A stretch of DNA of 14,089 bases from Echinococcus granulosus (GCF_000524195.1 NW_020170572.1:61021-75109); one strand, 5' to 3'. Shown: positions 1 through 10,010, numbered from the stretch's first letter. Translations and numbers: made by a program. The notes: generated by a model not told the origin, from the letters alone.

Positions 1-202
1 TGTTTAGAGATAGCTCAAATTAAGATTGCTTGTGTGGTTGATTCATTTGCGAGTAAAGGTTAAAACGAGAGCGTCCGTGGCATCTTCATTGGTTAAGCAT
101 CTTCGAATTTCGGAGGCGTTAATTTGTTTGAATCTGATGGGGGACGACATGTCATAGATGACCTGTAGAAATACGGCACATCCAGTCGATTTCGATTCGG
201 TT

Positions 203-237
203 GGGTACACTCATTGGAGGCACCAATGGGTGTACCC
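203..237. repeat. Short perfect-class hairpin (15-bp arms, 5-nt loop)
   Basis: The arm at 203-217 pairs with the arm at 223-237 around the loop AGGCA. Fourteen of the fifteen pairs are Watson-Crick; 211 with 229 is G.T. After a mismatch at 202/238, three more pairs are possible (201/239, 200/240 and a wobble at 199/241). The stem is shorter than a typical animal microRNA precursor, so I do not call it one. It could be a structured transcript element or a remnant of a foldback repeat. Confidence 0.75.
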
Positions 238-241
238 CACT

Positions 242-1130
242 TGCAGATCTCGCTAACTGAAAACACTGAATTCGCATTGAGCCTGTCAACAAAGCTGAAA
301 GGGTCGCTAGGGCATCTTCTGCGTCTTCCCAATGGGCTTATCAGTGAACGTTTTGTGTGCAGAGGGTTACAGTCACTAAAAAGTTGGTTTCCTTAATGTA
401 CGAAACATTTGTGCTTCCTTTATCAATGTAGACATACGAAATAAAGATGGAAGTATTGATGCAGCAGTAGTCAACTCTTCTTGAAGTGACCAAATCAAAG
501 CATGCCTCCGGTAAAGTGCATTTATTACCCTTGGATCCTTTTTCAACTTTATTAAAGCGGAGATGGGTCAGGCGGAGGTCAGAAAGTCACAAAACAGTGG
601 TTTGATCTTCTTTCTATTCGTTGTCCTTCTTGTATTGTCCTCCTGACCTCGGTATAGCCCATTATCTCCTCCTGATATCTGTGAAGTTGAAAGCTCAATT
701 AGTCTGTGCTTAGCCTGATTGACAGCAGATGGAATATCCATGTGAAGGCAGGCCTCCAAACCCGTCTCTCTTCCTTTCCCTCTTTCTCACACATTGTCAT
801 TCATTGATGATTTGTTGCCTAGTTTATTTTCCCTGGAAAAACACCATTGCTGGCTATCAGTGTCTACGCAGTAGTACTTAACCTTTGCTGAGTTTATGAA
901 GGTCACCTCCTTTCCATTTAAATTAGGAGGGATCGGTCAAGGGTCCTAGTGTTTTGTTTGTGGCTTTGCAATGGAAGTAATCGGTTAACTTTATTTTGAC
1001 CTCTCGGGGTCAGCCCTTTGTCAATGCTGGCCGTCGCTCCTTTCTTTGTAATTTTTGTAAAGGCAAACCTCTAAATCCATCTTAACCTTTTACTGAAAGT
1101 GCTAAGTCTCTGGTAGAATTATAGTAATGC
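242..1130. other. Non-coding stretch, no gene recognised
   Basis: Only short open frames are present. A minus-strand frame at 568-759 (63 codons) reads fairly protein-like and is followed on that strand by two AATAAA hexamers (plus-strand TTTATT at 548-553 and 521-526). The sequence upstream of it on that strand is purine-rich, so there is no splice acceptor, and I recognise no domain. A pyrimidine-rich run lies at about 764-788. Confidence 0.5.
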
Positions 1131-1136
1131 GCGGTG

Positions 1137-1249
1137 TGCTGGTCCTCGTGACCAGCAGACCGAAACGAGTGCAATATACCGAACCTATGAAACTGCGGAA
1201 AGCTGTGGAAGTCAAATAGCGGCTCTGTTGACTATAGGAACCACTCGTT
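1137..1249. repeat. Nested inverted-repeat block
   Basis: An 8-bp perfect stem (1137-1144 with 1150-1157, loop CTCGT) is followed by AACGAGTG at 1164-1171, whose exact reverse complement CACTCGTT lies at 1242-1249. Inside this outer pair, CCTAT and ATAGG form a further short pair. The block could fold as an RNA with a small 5' hairpin and a long-range stem. No hammerhead core (CUGANGA with GAAA) is present. The function is unknown. Confidence 0.5.
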
Positions 1250-1259
1250 ATAGTCTTCA

Positions 1260-2395
1260 TTTACTCATATTTTGCAGCTGTTGATAACGTGAAAATGTAT
1301 CAGACTGGTGTCTAGCTCTTTCACCTGCTTGCTGGCTTAGAATCTTCTTTAGTTGTTCTTTCTTCCTAATTTGTCTAGGTGAATGCACACCAGTGGATCC
1401 TCACAGTGTGAATCATGTTGGCACACAATCAACCAAAATCTGCAAGTTTGTCTCACCTTTCATCGTCTCCTTCCTCTTTCGTCTTGTTTAAGTGTTTCTT
1501 GCTGATCTCTTGACCATTTGCTAGACGAATACTCTGGTCTTCCATGTGGTGGGAACTCCAAATCACTGTCTGAATCCCCTACGTTACACCACGTCTACAC
1601 GGAACCATTGAGAGAAAATACTTGTTTACACCCTTTCCTCATCTCGAAGTCACAGCAAACACCTCCAATTGCAGCTTCCTATTCTGTTGTTGGTACAGTC
1701 AGATGGCTGCCTCGGTACAGGAAGTGACGGCATAGTGCGAGTGCTGATTCTATTTAAGACTTATGTATCCTTCATTCCTGGAGGGTCTTCATTCCTTGAT
1801 GATTTGCTTCACCATCCGTGTCCACAGTGGATAGTTGTGATCCGAACTGCACTCTCTATACAGCTTTGTTGTTAAAGGCAGACATAAATCAAGCCTATGT
1901 TAGGTGAATTGAAGCACTTAAGCTATTAAATCACATTGGCTGCTTCCTCCAGCCAAGTAGCACAACTCGTGCCCTCACTGTTTATCTATGCGGTTTCATT
2001 GTATTTGGTAGCACCGGTCTGCTAGCTTCCCAGCTAAAACTATAGCTACATATTTTGTGCAAGGTTTAATGAGCATGACCTACTCCATCGTAATAGGTCA
2101 AATGTTGTATTATGACACAGCGGAGATGCAGACTTGAAGAAGAAAACAAGCAGTCCTAGTTGTCATGGGAAATGTGTGACTTCAGCCACACCTTTTCTGT
2201 GCTTTCACAGTTTCGAAATTGCGCTTACACAAAATGATTGTGCATTTAGTCAGGGATCCGCATCATTTTACGGTACAGTGCGTTCATTTAAGCAGGATTC
2301 TCTGACTAAATAAATCGACTTGCCTTGGTGATTTACTTCTCATTAGATTTTTTTGCTGTAGTAATGTAAAACTTAAAGGCACTTGTCTATTTAAA
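1260..2395. other. Non-coding stretch, no gene recognised
   Basis: Open frames at 1518-1727 and 1669-1875 on the plus strand overlap in different frames, begin with non-ATG or arbitrary starts and show no domain. One small inverted repeat is present at 2076-2100. I see no RNA gene or mobile element here. Confidence 0.5.
2076..2100. repeat. Inverted repeat TGACCTA / TAGGTCA
   Basis: Perfect 7-bp arms (2076-2082 and 2094-2100) flank 11 bases. Each arm contains the AGGTCA hexamer, the half-site of many animal nuclear receptors, here in everted orientation. A regulatory role is only a possibility, because a 7-bp pair is expected by chance in a window of this size. Confidence 0.4.
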
Positions 2396-2473
2396 TTTGG
2401 TTGGAAGGTAAGTCAGAATAGATGACTTCAATAATTTGGTTGTAAGGTCAATTGAAGTAGATGATTTCAATGA
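2396..2473. repeat. Diverged tandem duplication, two 39-bp units
   Basis: Unit 1 (2396-2434) and unit 2 (2435-2473) both begin TTTGGTTG and share AAGGT and AGATGA.TTCAAT at the same offsets. I count 30 identical positions of 39 without gaps. The pair lies just downstream, in minus-strand terms, of the reverse transcriptase remnant. It may be a tail repeat of that element or an independent local duplication. Confidence 0.65.
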
Positions 2474-2489
2474 TTGGTAGTGTCATCAT

Positions 2490-2699
2490 TTCGATTGCCG
2501 AATCTGCTCCCTATGAGGCAAGTGGCATTGATTTTCTCTCGTCTTTGTCTAGTATATTGCACACAACCTCATCAACATCTTCTATTTGTCCTCCGTTGAT
2601 TTCATACCCACAATTTTGTCGTATGGCGTGGAGTCGGTATTCCATTTTCACCTCGCTGTTGCCGTATATTTCTCTGGCATAATATTCAGAGGATGACAG
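2490..2699 (-). pseudogene. Non-LTR retrotransposon reverse transcriptase fragment
   Basis: Read on the minus strand from 2699, a frame of 62 codons runs to a TAG at 2511-2513. Residues 18-21 are KMEY, matching the K-T-E position of non-LTR reverse transcriptases. Residues 34-44 read INGGQIEDVDE, matching the family pattern of I-N-G, then I-E-x-V-D, which normally precedes F-x-Y-L-G-S. Here the YLGS motif is degraded to VVCNILDKD. After the stop, GADSAIE resembles the following G-A-D-x-x-I-E segment of the same domain. This is therefore the distal end of an RT domain from an RTE- or CR1-like element, broken and non-functional. A TTTATTCTTTAG lies immediately upstream and could mimic a splice acceptor. 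An endonuclease region and the catalytic FADD box were not found nearby. The family assignment is by motif only. Confidence 0.55.
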
Positions 2700-2704
2700 C
2701 TAAA

Positions 2705-3440
2705 GAATAAATGTCAGAAGTTTGATAAATACTTGTATTTGTAAATGTTGGTGCCACTGATGATGTACGAATCTGGAAGCTATTGCTACATTGGTAACTG
2801 AAGTAGAGGTGAATTATGTTGAATACCACCGGCACGCCTTGGTGAAAAAACAGCTACAGCTCTGACATCAGTCACATATGTTCATTTCGTGCATGATGCA
2901 ATTAGTTGATTTGAAAAAGAAACTGAATTTAGGTGATGATGCTGTCACCATAATTTGAACTAGTTTGATGGAATAGTAGTGTTTTATTCTATTAAGAAAT
3001 CCTCGCTAGCTTTGAACCATTCCTGGCCTCTCTGAAAGATTTCCTACCGACATCATCAATGGATGTATTTAATTTACAGTCAATCAGTGTAACTCTGTCT
3101 ATTGTAGTTAGGTTTAATTTATTAGTCCGTTAAGGGCACAGGCCATATGTGAAGGAGACGCGGTTGTTTGGTATTCCTCAAGGCATCATGTGTAATAGGG
3201 TGGGGCTTTAATTAATGCATGTGATCTATCTTGTATGCTATTGTTCTGCCTTATATGGGAGAGTCACGACTCTTCCATTTGGGGACTTCGCCTAGAAGAG
3301 AGCTTTCCTATCCGGACATTTGCATCTCACTATTCTCTTATTTGTCCAAAACAGTCTAACACTGCATGTACGGTTTACTAAGGAGATTTAGTTTTTGGTT
3401 GTCTACTATGAAGACAAGGTACTGCAAGTAGCCATTACAC
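2705..3440. other. Non-coding stretch, no gene recognised
   Basis: This AT-rich sequence is dense in stops on both strands. It lies upstream of the minus-strand RT fragment, but no FADD-like or endonuclease-like reading was seen. A minor 6-bp inverted repeat (AGAGTC, two bases, GACTCT) lies near 3260-3274. Confidence 0.45.
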
Positions 3441-3441
3441 T

Positions 3442-3467
3442 AACAAGGCGGATCAAATAGCCTTGTT
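3442..3467. repeat. Inverted repeat AACAAGGC / GCCTTGTT
   Basis: Perfect 8-bp arms at 3442-3449 and 3460-3467 flank a 10-nt loop. It may form a small hairpin. No role can be assigned. Confidence 0.5.
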
Positions 3468-3644
3468 GTAGATATTGAGTTAAACTAGTGTAGGCGCTAG
3501 GGGAAAAGGTAGCCAGTGGCGGTGCCAATCAAAATACTTGGTACAAATTTCTGCATTAAACATGCTGCAATGAACGTGTTGCCATCTCAGTTTAAGTTGT
3601 GGACCATGTTTTGCCTAATTTTAAGCACGTTTTGTATTTTACAG

Positions 3645-3747
3645 AAGCAGATTGGTTCTCTTCAATCGCTTACACTATTCCTGCTCTATATCCTGCTGTT
3701 TTATTATTAGAGGAATCAGATCAGCGAAGAATCTGGGCTGAGAGATG
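3645..3747 (+). other. Possible short exon with one membrane segment
   Basis: A good splice-acceptor-like tract (TTTTGTATTTTACAG, ending 3644) precedes 33 open codons (3647-3745), and a GTAATA donor-like site starts at 3748. The peptide begins ADWFSSIAY, has a hydrophobic run of about 18 residues rich in Pro, Tyr, Ala and Leu, then a charged tail (EESDQRR). The D-W-F-S ... P ... P-A ... L-L-E order loosely recalls the second helix of SLC49-type major facilitator transporters, but with a different spacing. No partner exon was identified. The frame continues past two stops with protein-like composition to about 3877, which would also fit a decayed copy. Chance is a serious alternative. Confidence 0.2.
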
Positions 3748-3759
3748 GTAATACGGTGT

Positions 3760-4690
3760 GCGTGGACATCAGCCATAAGAAGACGCAGCACATGCGCTAA
3801 AGGTGTCATTATCATCGGGGCATCCCAAAGTGGAAGAAGAATTGGATCAAGTGAAAACTAGCTGGGGCTTCCAACGCTAGGCAGGATGTCTAAATGTCTT
3901 TTACTAATGGCAAGCAATGAAAGACCTTGGTCTTATCTGAAAAATCATTTGGTCGGTCTTTGAATGCGCTTACTTAGCCGAATTGTCAACGAAACCACGT
4001 AGTGCAAAGCGATGTCTACTCTGCCACTCTCACATAGTCATCATCTTTCATTGGAAAAATGATTATAGAAGCCGTGGATACGCAAGCGTGTTCCAGCTAT
4101 CTCGTTTATTATGGCCCCAAAATGCAAAAATTCTACTTCTGATATCCTGAGTGTGGTAGTAGTGATTAAAAGAACTTTACAATGTTCACTTATTCATGAC
4201 TCAAGAGTTAACTTGTTTGTTTTACTAAAAATGCAAAATAATAATTATTAAAATTCAAGACGGTGCAAAACATAATATCGGTAGGTATGTCTTTAAAGTA
4301 TATTACAGAAGCAGTCTTCATATATTAAAAGACCCTTTTCATGTGTTTCGGTCAATTTTGAGGCAATGGTTTGTGGTATGGCTTTTGTGCCTACATCCAC
4401 TGTTTGAAGTAGACCATCACTTTCTGTGAGACGATTGACACCTCGACGACTACAGTATATAGGTCCGATTCAGAGCCAACGCCTTCCAATTTGAGTGGAG
4501 AAGAAAGTGTGGTTGCAAATTTAGAAAGGTAACTGTAGTCTATTCGGGAACTGTGGACCATCAAATGCATGTCATGACCTCGTTACTATTAAATACTTGA
4601 TCACACCCAGTCTCGGCTCTTGAACCGTCGCTCGACACCAAACGCGAACATTGCTAAGTGAGCATCGGAAGGATAAAGGTGTCAATCTAA
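3760..4690. other. Non-coding stretch, no gene recognised
   Basis: An AT-rich block lies at about 4180-4330. Only short open frames are present. I see no RNA gene, transposon end or duplicated segment here. Confidence 0.5.
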
Positions 4691-4818
4691 AAGCATGGAA
4701 GTGCAGGAGAATGCTTTATTGCCATCATACAGTGGAAGTGGAATACCAAAGACAAGGCCTTATGTTTACCTCATCAAAGTAGCGGCAAAAAGCGCACACG
4801 CACACAGCCAGGCTTACA

Positions 4819-4891
4819 GACCTAGTAGCAGCAGCATGAGCACACACGAGAGTTGGCCACAAGCCACACTCTGTCTTTGGTCAACTGATGC
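4819..4891. repeat. Dispersed repeat C, copy 1
   Basis: This segment aligns with 12233-12303. Shared blocks in the same order are GACCT, CAGCAGCA, GAGC.CA, a TTGCCA/TTGGCCA-like block, CCACACTC and CAACTGATGC. A 4-base gap in copy 2 follows CCACACTC. Both copies are in the same orientation here. On the minus strand copy 1 leads towards ATGGCAATAAAGCATTC (about 4710-4726), which looks like a polyadenylation-signal tail. That would suit the 3' end of a minus-strand retroelement. Confidence 0.5.
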
Positions 4892-4899
4892 AGGTTAGT

Positions 4900-5800
4900 C
4901 TTTGAAGTTGTTTTGGATGCTTTCACTCATGCTTCATAAATCACGTCGATTACATCGTAGCTATTGGGCTCAAACTCCATCACCACCATCAACACGAAAA
5001 TACAAATGTTTGACGAATACGGGTGAGGGACATTGGGCTGCTATAGCCAAGATCTACTGAAAGACTAAAAGTGTATACATAAGGATTTACCTATATAGAG
5101 ATAAGAATGGACAAATATGGTCACTAGTGGGCGAAATACAGCCACTAGATCATCGATCTTGCAAGTATTTAGTCTGCATCGGCTGACGGACCAACCAACT
5201 AGCTCTCACCGACTGCAGACTTTTAAATAAGTAAATTCAGAGGTTAGAATGGATAAAAGAGATTAAATGACTAACTCAGCTAATAAAAACATAATTGCAA
5301 CTCTACTGGCCTCATAGAATAAATCTTGACCTTAAGCGCGGCAGCAGGATCCTATGGTATTATGTACCGAAAAATGATATCTGCCTGTCTTTCCGACAGT
5401 CTGTCTGACATTATCCTGTGCATACACTATGCGGCGTGTAAATGTGAAGAAATCATGGAATGGTGATGCTCGCCTACTGTTAAAGAGTTACAAATCAGAT
5501 CTCACAGATGGTGCCAACCCATACTAATTACCGTATGAAACGCTGATCTGATTCAATGCACGTTTTTACCGTACCAAACTCAGTTCTCTGACACAAGTGC
5601 TCTCGCCACCAGTTCTCATCGTAGCCATTCAGACCCAGCATCAACATCATCATCAGCGTCTCTGAACCACAGACCAAAGATCACAATACAATGGCCATTC
5701 AGTCAGTCAATCCCACTCCTCTGCATTCTCCGCTGAGGTGGGTAAAGTTGCAGTCAAATGCAAGACATTCAGTCGAAACTCCCTCCTTCTACCATATTCC
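4900..5800. other. Non-coding stretch, no gene recognised
   Basis: This region contains a short CAT/CAG-rich run near 5638-5656 and a GACAG/CTGTC palindrome near 5380-5410. A segment at 5322-5357 weakly resembles the start of repeat C (TTGACCT followed by GCAGCA and a late ATGG), perhaps a third and very decayed copy. No coding region was recognised. Confidence 0.4.
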
Positions 5801-5804
5801 TTAA

Positions 5805-6101
5805 ATGATGTGCACCCCATGTGTCACCGTGTTCCACGGAAAGATGCGTAAAAATCCCAATACCTCAGTCTACAATCCAGTTCTGACTGCTCCACATCAC
5901 CCATATGACAGTGCCTATTTCCATTCTCTGATAATTCGTATGGGTCATCAGGCCCAATTTCAAGAGCAGCCCCTTCCCCATCCCTCTTTATTATCCATTT
6001 CCATCAGTCCCGTCCCTCGTGTTCTGCTTAGACAAAGTAGAAGACTAGAGGAAAGTAACATGAAAATTGTAAAAGTGAACACTGTGGAGCTGAAGACATA
6101 G
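5805..6101 (+). other. Unrecognised ATG-started open frame (98 codons)
   Basis: This is the longest true ATG-started frame noted on the plus strand. It begins with two consecutive ATG codons and ends in TAG. The peptide is rich in Pro, His and Ser. It shows no signal peptide, membrane span, cysteine pattern or repeat that I can tie to a family. A frame of this length is expected about once by chance in 14 kb at this base composition. It is listed for completeness and most likely is not a gene. Confidence 0.12.
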
Positions 6102-6468
6102 AGTTAACCTTAACTGTACTCATTATTGGCGTGGATTTTACCTTGAACTCCAGCCACTATTTTGCGCCTCCATTGATGTCTACTCATTCTTTCCTCTGCA
6201 TTTATATCGCCTAGAACAGTCACCACAGATCAACCAAATGCGATCACAGCAGATTAGATGATGCATATACTTTTGGCTATTAGTATTTGAATGACAGTTT
6301 GTCACGATGAGTGCAAATTCATGAACCAGAACTGCAATTAGTGGGATTATGCGCAAACAGTATGAGCTAGTTGTACACAGGTAGCTGGTATAAAAGCACT
6401 TTGAAATACTTCACATACTCTTCCTGATAAGCAGATTTGGATGTGAGATCGCGTTGCTAGCGATTTAA

Positions 6469-6810
6469 AGGGCCCCTTCTTTAAAGTGTAAAAACAGTTA
6501 TGCGCTGGAAAACTCTTGTAGGTACTGCCCCTTTTTACCAAACCAACCACCCCCAGAGGACATAAAATTGTCTAATATACCGTGGTTGCATGTAAAGGGA
6601 GCTGGTAACTTTGTGGAACGAATTTATTTTCATTATTTGCAAAGGTGTAACGCAGCTTCACTGAATGTGGAAATTCATACTAAACAGCCAGAGACCGGTG
6701 TAGTCTGCGTCATTTTTCATCCAGTGATCTCTGCTGGGATAAGAGCCACCTACTGTACAATGAGCAAATGTCATGCGAAGCAGGTCAAATCACACAGCGC
6801 TCATCTTTGA
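6469..6810 (+). other. Unrecognised open frame (113 codons, no in-frame stop)
   Basis: The frame is open from 6469 to the TGA ending at 6810 and contains no obvious initiator near its start. The region after 6560 reads with a balanced amino-acid mix. I recognise no domain in it. About one frame this long is expected by chance in this window. A run of C residues ending in CAG near 6550-6556 could mimic a splice acceptor but lacks a partner donor. Confidence 0.12.
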
Positions 6811-6812
6811 AA

Positions 6813-7410
6813 TCACTTTTTAGAGATCGTGGTGAGCAAGAACAAGAACTTATTGCCGGTAACAGTGAATGTGAGATATTCATTCAATGATGTATTCTCA
6901 AGTTGTTGCAGTGCGTACCATCTTGTTCGAGGATGTTGGGCAAGCGAAGTGTGGCGTGTCGATATTGTAGTCCAACTTATTCTTCTGGATCTCTGCCAAG
7001 GACGAGAACTGTGGTTTACTGCAATTGTATTCGTTGCAACATGTGGGAACTTGTGGGGTGGATCTAAGTGCATCTTGATTGCGCATCGCCCACCCTTTAC
7101 TGTGTTATGCGCTACTCTCAAATCTTGAAGTCTCATACTACGATGTATCATCTAGGTTACACGGCTTTTTCAGACTTGTCCACTTTACTAGCCAAATCTT
7201 ACTTAAATCGTCAAGTTTAAGCAGAAGATTCTCAACACGTATGCTGCACGAAATTTGGATGCATTTCAGTCGCAGAATGACGTAATATCTGGAAATGTTT
7301 TTGCCAACTTGACTATGGAAGTGAACCAGCGTTAGATGATGGTGGCGATTAACAACTTGCCATTGCTTAATGTAGTTCAAAACTGAGAAGTCAATCGCAA
7401 CCTCCACTAT
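6813..7410. other. Stop-poor stretch with overlapping frames, no gene recognised
   Basis: Frames of 62 to 112 codons overlap on both strands between 6813 and 7407 (minus 6813-7151, plus 6829-7128, minus 6898-7086, minus 7138-7407). Low stop density in several frames at once can be left by an old coding insertion or can arise from slightly higher GC. No RT, integrase, transposase or cellular domain was recognised in any of the frames. Confidence 0.3.
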
Positions 7411-7479
7411 TGTGCTTGTATTGTGTTCGTGTATGTGTTTTTACTGTGGACGCAATTTTGTCAGGTGCTGAAAAGAAGT

Positions 7480-7845
7480 CGCAGAAGCGATGAAGGAAGG
7501 AATAGTAGAGAAGTGGACGAGGATGCGACGATAGAGATATAAAAAGCAAGTGTGTATGGGTTGCAAGATGAATGAAAATAGGAAGAAGAGGGAGAGTAAG
7601 GCTGTATATAGGAACGCAACAAATACTCAGATAATGGAATTTAAAATAAATTGGAAGAAAGTGGAACAATAGTTGAAGAAAAGTTGGAGGAAGCGATGAT
7701 AAAGCATAACGAGCAGGAACGAAAGCATTGGAACTTGAAAAAGAGGGCAGTGGACAGGCAGCATAGGTGCGGTAAGTGGGGTAGCAGGATCCTAGAAATT
7801 GGGAGAAAAAAGAGAAGAAGTGAGAGAGAAGTAAGATTTTGTGGA
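7480..7845. repeat. Purine-rich plus-strand tract (low complexity)
   Basis: For roughly 360 bases the plus strand is dominated by A and G, in runs such as GAAGAAAGTGGAAC and GGGAGAAAAAAGAGAAGAAG. It is preceded by a short GT-rich run at about 7408-7442. The strand asymmetry explains the long minus-strand open frame at 7391-7933: its product is dominated by Ser, Leu, Phe, Pro and His, as expected from pyrimidine-rich DNA, and I do not call it a gene. The tract resembles the purine-rich body of repeat B in composition, but no clear alignment was found. Confidence 0.6.
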
Positions 7846-7849
7846 GTAA

Positions 7850-8790
7850 AATCGCCCAATTTACAAATATCACATGAGACGTAATGCAAATAGACTTTAA
7901 GTGTACTGATAGTCGCCATCTAAGCAAAGGCACTCAACGTGCCAAAAATATGGAGAAACAAAATTGTGCTATCACTCAATGATCAACGAGAATTTACCCT
8001 AGTGCAAGTCAAGCTTTAGGTAAGAGTGGGCATTAAAGTGGGACCTTCCGCATAAAACGCTGCACTGCCCCCAACTTGGGGAATCTTTCACCTGTTTTTT
8101 GATCATTATTTACATACTCTCCTAGTCTTTCATTCGCATCCTATTCCTTCTACACCACAATCCTCCATCCTCCTCCAAGGTTGTATACCGCAGAAGCTCT
8201 TGTTTTTAATCTAGTGACACTCAGCTCATGGCTGCATTGTGGATGAAATTGTTACGCTATGATTGAACTCATTGCGCACTGCGGGTCTTGAAGTGCATTG
8301 GAAAATGGATCAATCATCTATACTCTACCCACGACTTTGAAGCATTCGCATCCTGCTTAATAAATATTTTTTGTGAAATAGGAGGCAGATGGATGTTAGT
8401 TAAACGGCGAGAAAATTACGGTGCTTGATGACATGGGGAAGGCATTCTACCTTTGACTTACATTTCATGCGATTGACAAACTGAGGATACCGTTGCCTAC
8501 GATGGCAAATATTGTTGCTACCTTTACTCCAAACAACGATGACCACTGCATTCCATGGTTTGCTAGGAAGATTTGTGTATTGACGTAAAACCACTGAACA
8601 GGATTCCAGGCTGTTGGTCGTGTCCGTCACAAAGACATAAAATAGGCTTAAGAACCGAGCTGCTGTTTGCGAATTCGTTTCTGTCCTCCAGCAACTTCGC
8701 CATTGCCCGTGGTGTGTTTTCACTAAGCCACCGAGACACTTAGCTACATCATGTATTCAATAGCTCGCGGAGATGTCAATGGCAGCCGTG
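7850..8790. other. Non-coding stretch, no gene recognised
   Basis: A pyrimidine-rich run occurs near 8090-8190. Between 8400 and 8740 two minus-strand frames stay open (107 codons at 8400-8723, and a second frame at 8566-8739). Neither shows a motif I recognise. Confidence 0.4.
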
Positions 8791-8799
8791 GCGTTTGCC

Positions 8800-10010
8800 T
8801 GGGTATCAGCCTTGAACATAGCCATGGCAGTTTAGAAATTTGGTAAATTAATATATCTAACTTTCCTTTTATTTTTTACATCACGAGCATGATTATCAGG
8901 AATCGACATGATTTAATATAAAGTGTGGAAGGGTCCGGCTTCCAGTTTGTTTTAATTTTTATTTTTTGATGACGCAAAAACCTCTGATTCTGTGTGCAAA
9001 CTCATTTTGGAGAATGTTCCTTAAAAATGCCTGCTTTGAAAACGCAATATGAGCATTGCTTACAGTAATGTTTACGAAAGATGCACTCAAATTGTGCTAA
9101 AAACCTCTGCTTAATTGCTTCTTCCGGATTGCATCCCCTCCTTTACAATTCGTAGTTATTCTTCTGCAGTTTTGCTTCAGTAATTTACATACCATTGCGT
9201 TAATTACATGCTGAACTTCCAAGTTCAAAAAGGATCAAATGACGGCTTTGCTACTCTACCTCCTCTAGTGGCCTGACATTCAGATTAAGCCAGTAAAATC
9301 AGTACAGTGCAAAATCACTACATGCCATGTCAACATTGCATAGCCTATTCGAGCATTGTGTCTCATTTTCCTTCCGGAAATATATTCGATTACTGCAATG
9401 TCGGGTCTCACATATTTATCAAAGTCAATTACTTGGGTCTTGACGCCGTGCTACTGATTTAATCGCCGAAAATCTGGTCATAAAACTTGTATCAGCTAAA
9501 AAATTTTGCGCTTGTATATTAGCATTTAAAAATTGTTTGGCATGTATCTCTCCCTCAATGGCCCCAAACTTGAAAGAACGCCATTGACAAACGTTGCTGC
9601 AGGCACATGAGTTAAGGCACACTCACTTATTTTCATCAGGCTGTCAAAAATTGACATGGAACGACCAGAGGATCGGAGGCGTGGCTAATGTTGAATCTGG
9701 TGTCATAAAGTACACTCCATAAAAGGAGCGGCTTAGATTTTAGATGTTGCTATGGTTTTGTCTGCAGCATGGAATAGTCACCCAAGTTCAAAAGAGCTGA
9801 ATTTACATTTTCCTATCACAGCAGTAGATTCGGTGGTCAGGGAATCCATTCATTTGCAAGAAGCAGTAAACTTGGTTTTCCTCCTCCATTGTATTGAGTA
9901 AGATGAATGACCACTACAGTCTGCCACCCGGACACACCTTTGCTTACGAGCCTGTCTACTATCATGAGTCGGAGCCGTGAATGGGCAAGCCTCCATATTA
10001 ACTACATTGC
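8800..10010. other. Non-coding, AT-rich stretch, no gene recognised
   Basis: A 16-bp near-palindrome (TGAACTT CC AAGTTCA) lies at 9212-9227. Minus-strand frames at 9425-9622 and 9850-10041 are short and have no domain. I see no transposon ends or RNA genes. Confidence 0.5.

Noticed and set aside
568..759. 63-codon minus-strand frame with AATAAA hexamers 15 to 45 bases beyond its stop
   Set aside because: No splice acceptor or initiator context, no recognisable domain, and AATAAA is frequent in AT-rich DNA.
2750..2780. CTGATGA that might begin a hammerhead ribozyme core
   Set aside because: The following GAA is not GAAA, and stems II and III cannot be formed around it.
7651..7884. Charged plus-strand frame resembling a coiled coil
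   Set aside because: The Glu/Lys/Arg richness is what any purine-rich strand encodes; no heptad pattern or conserved motif is convincing.
7391..7933. Longest open frame in the window (180 codons, minus strand)
   Set aside because: Its product is the low-complexity output of a pyrimidine-rich strand and lacks any domain; stop suppression follows from base skew.
8566..8739. Protein-like minus-strand frame overlapping the 107-codon frame at 8400-8723
   Set aside because: Fifty-eight codons without recognised motifs or clear splice sites; compatible with chance.
9212..9227. Palindrome TGAACTT-CC-AAGTTCA
   Set aside because: Seven-bp arms are expected by chance several times in 14 kb; no supporting context.
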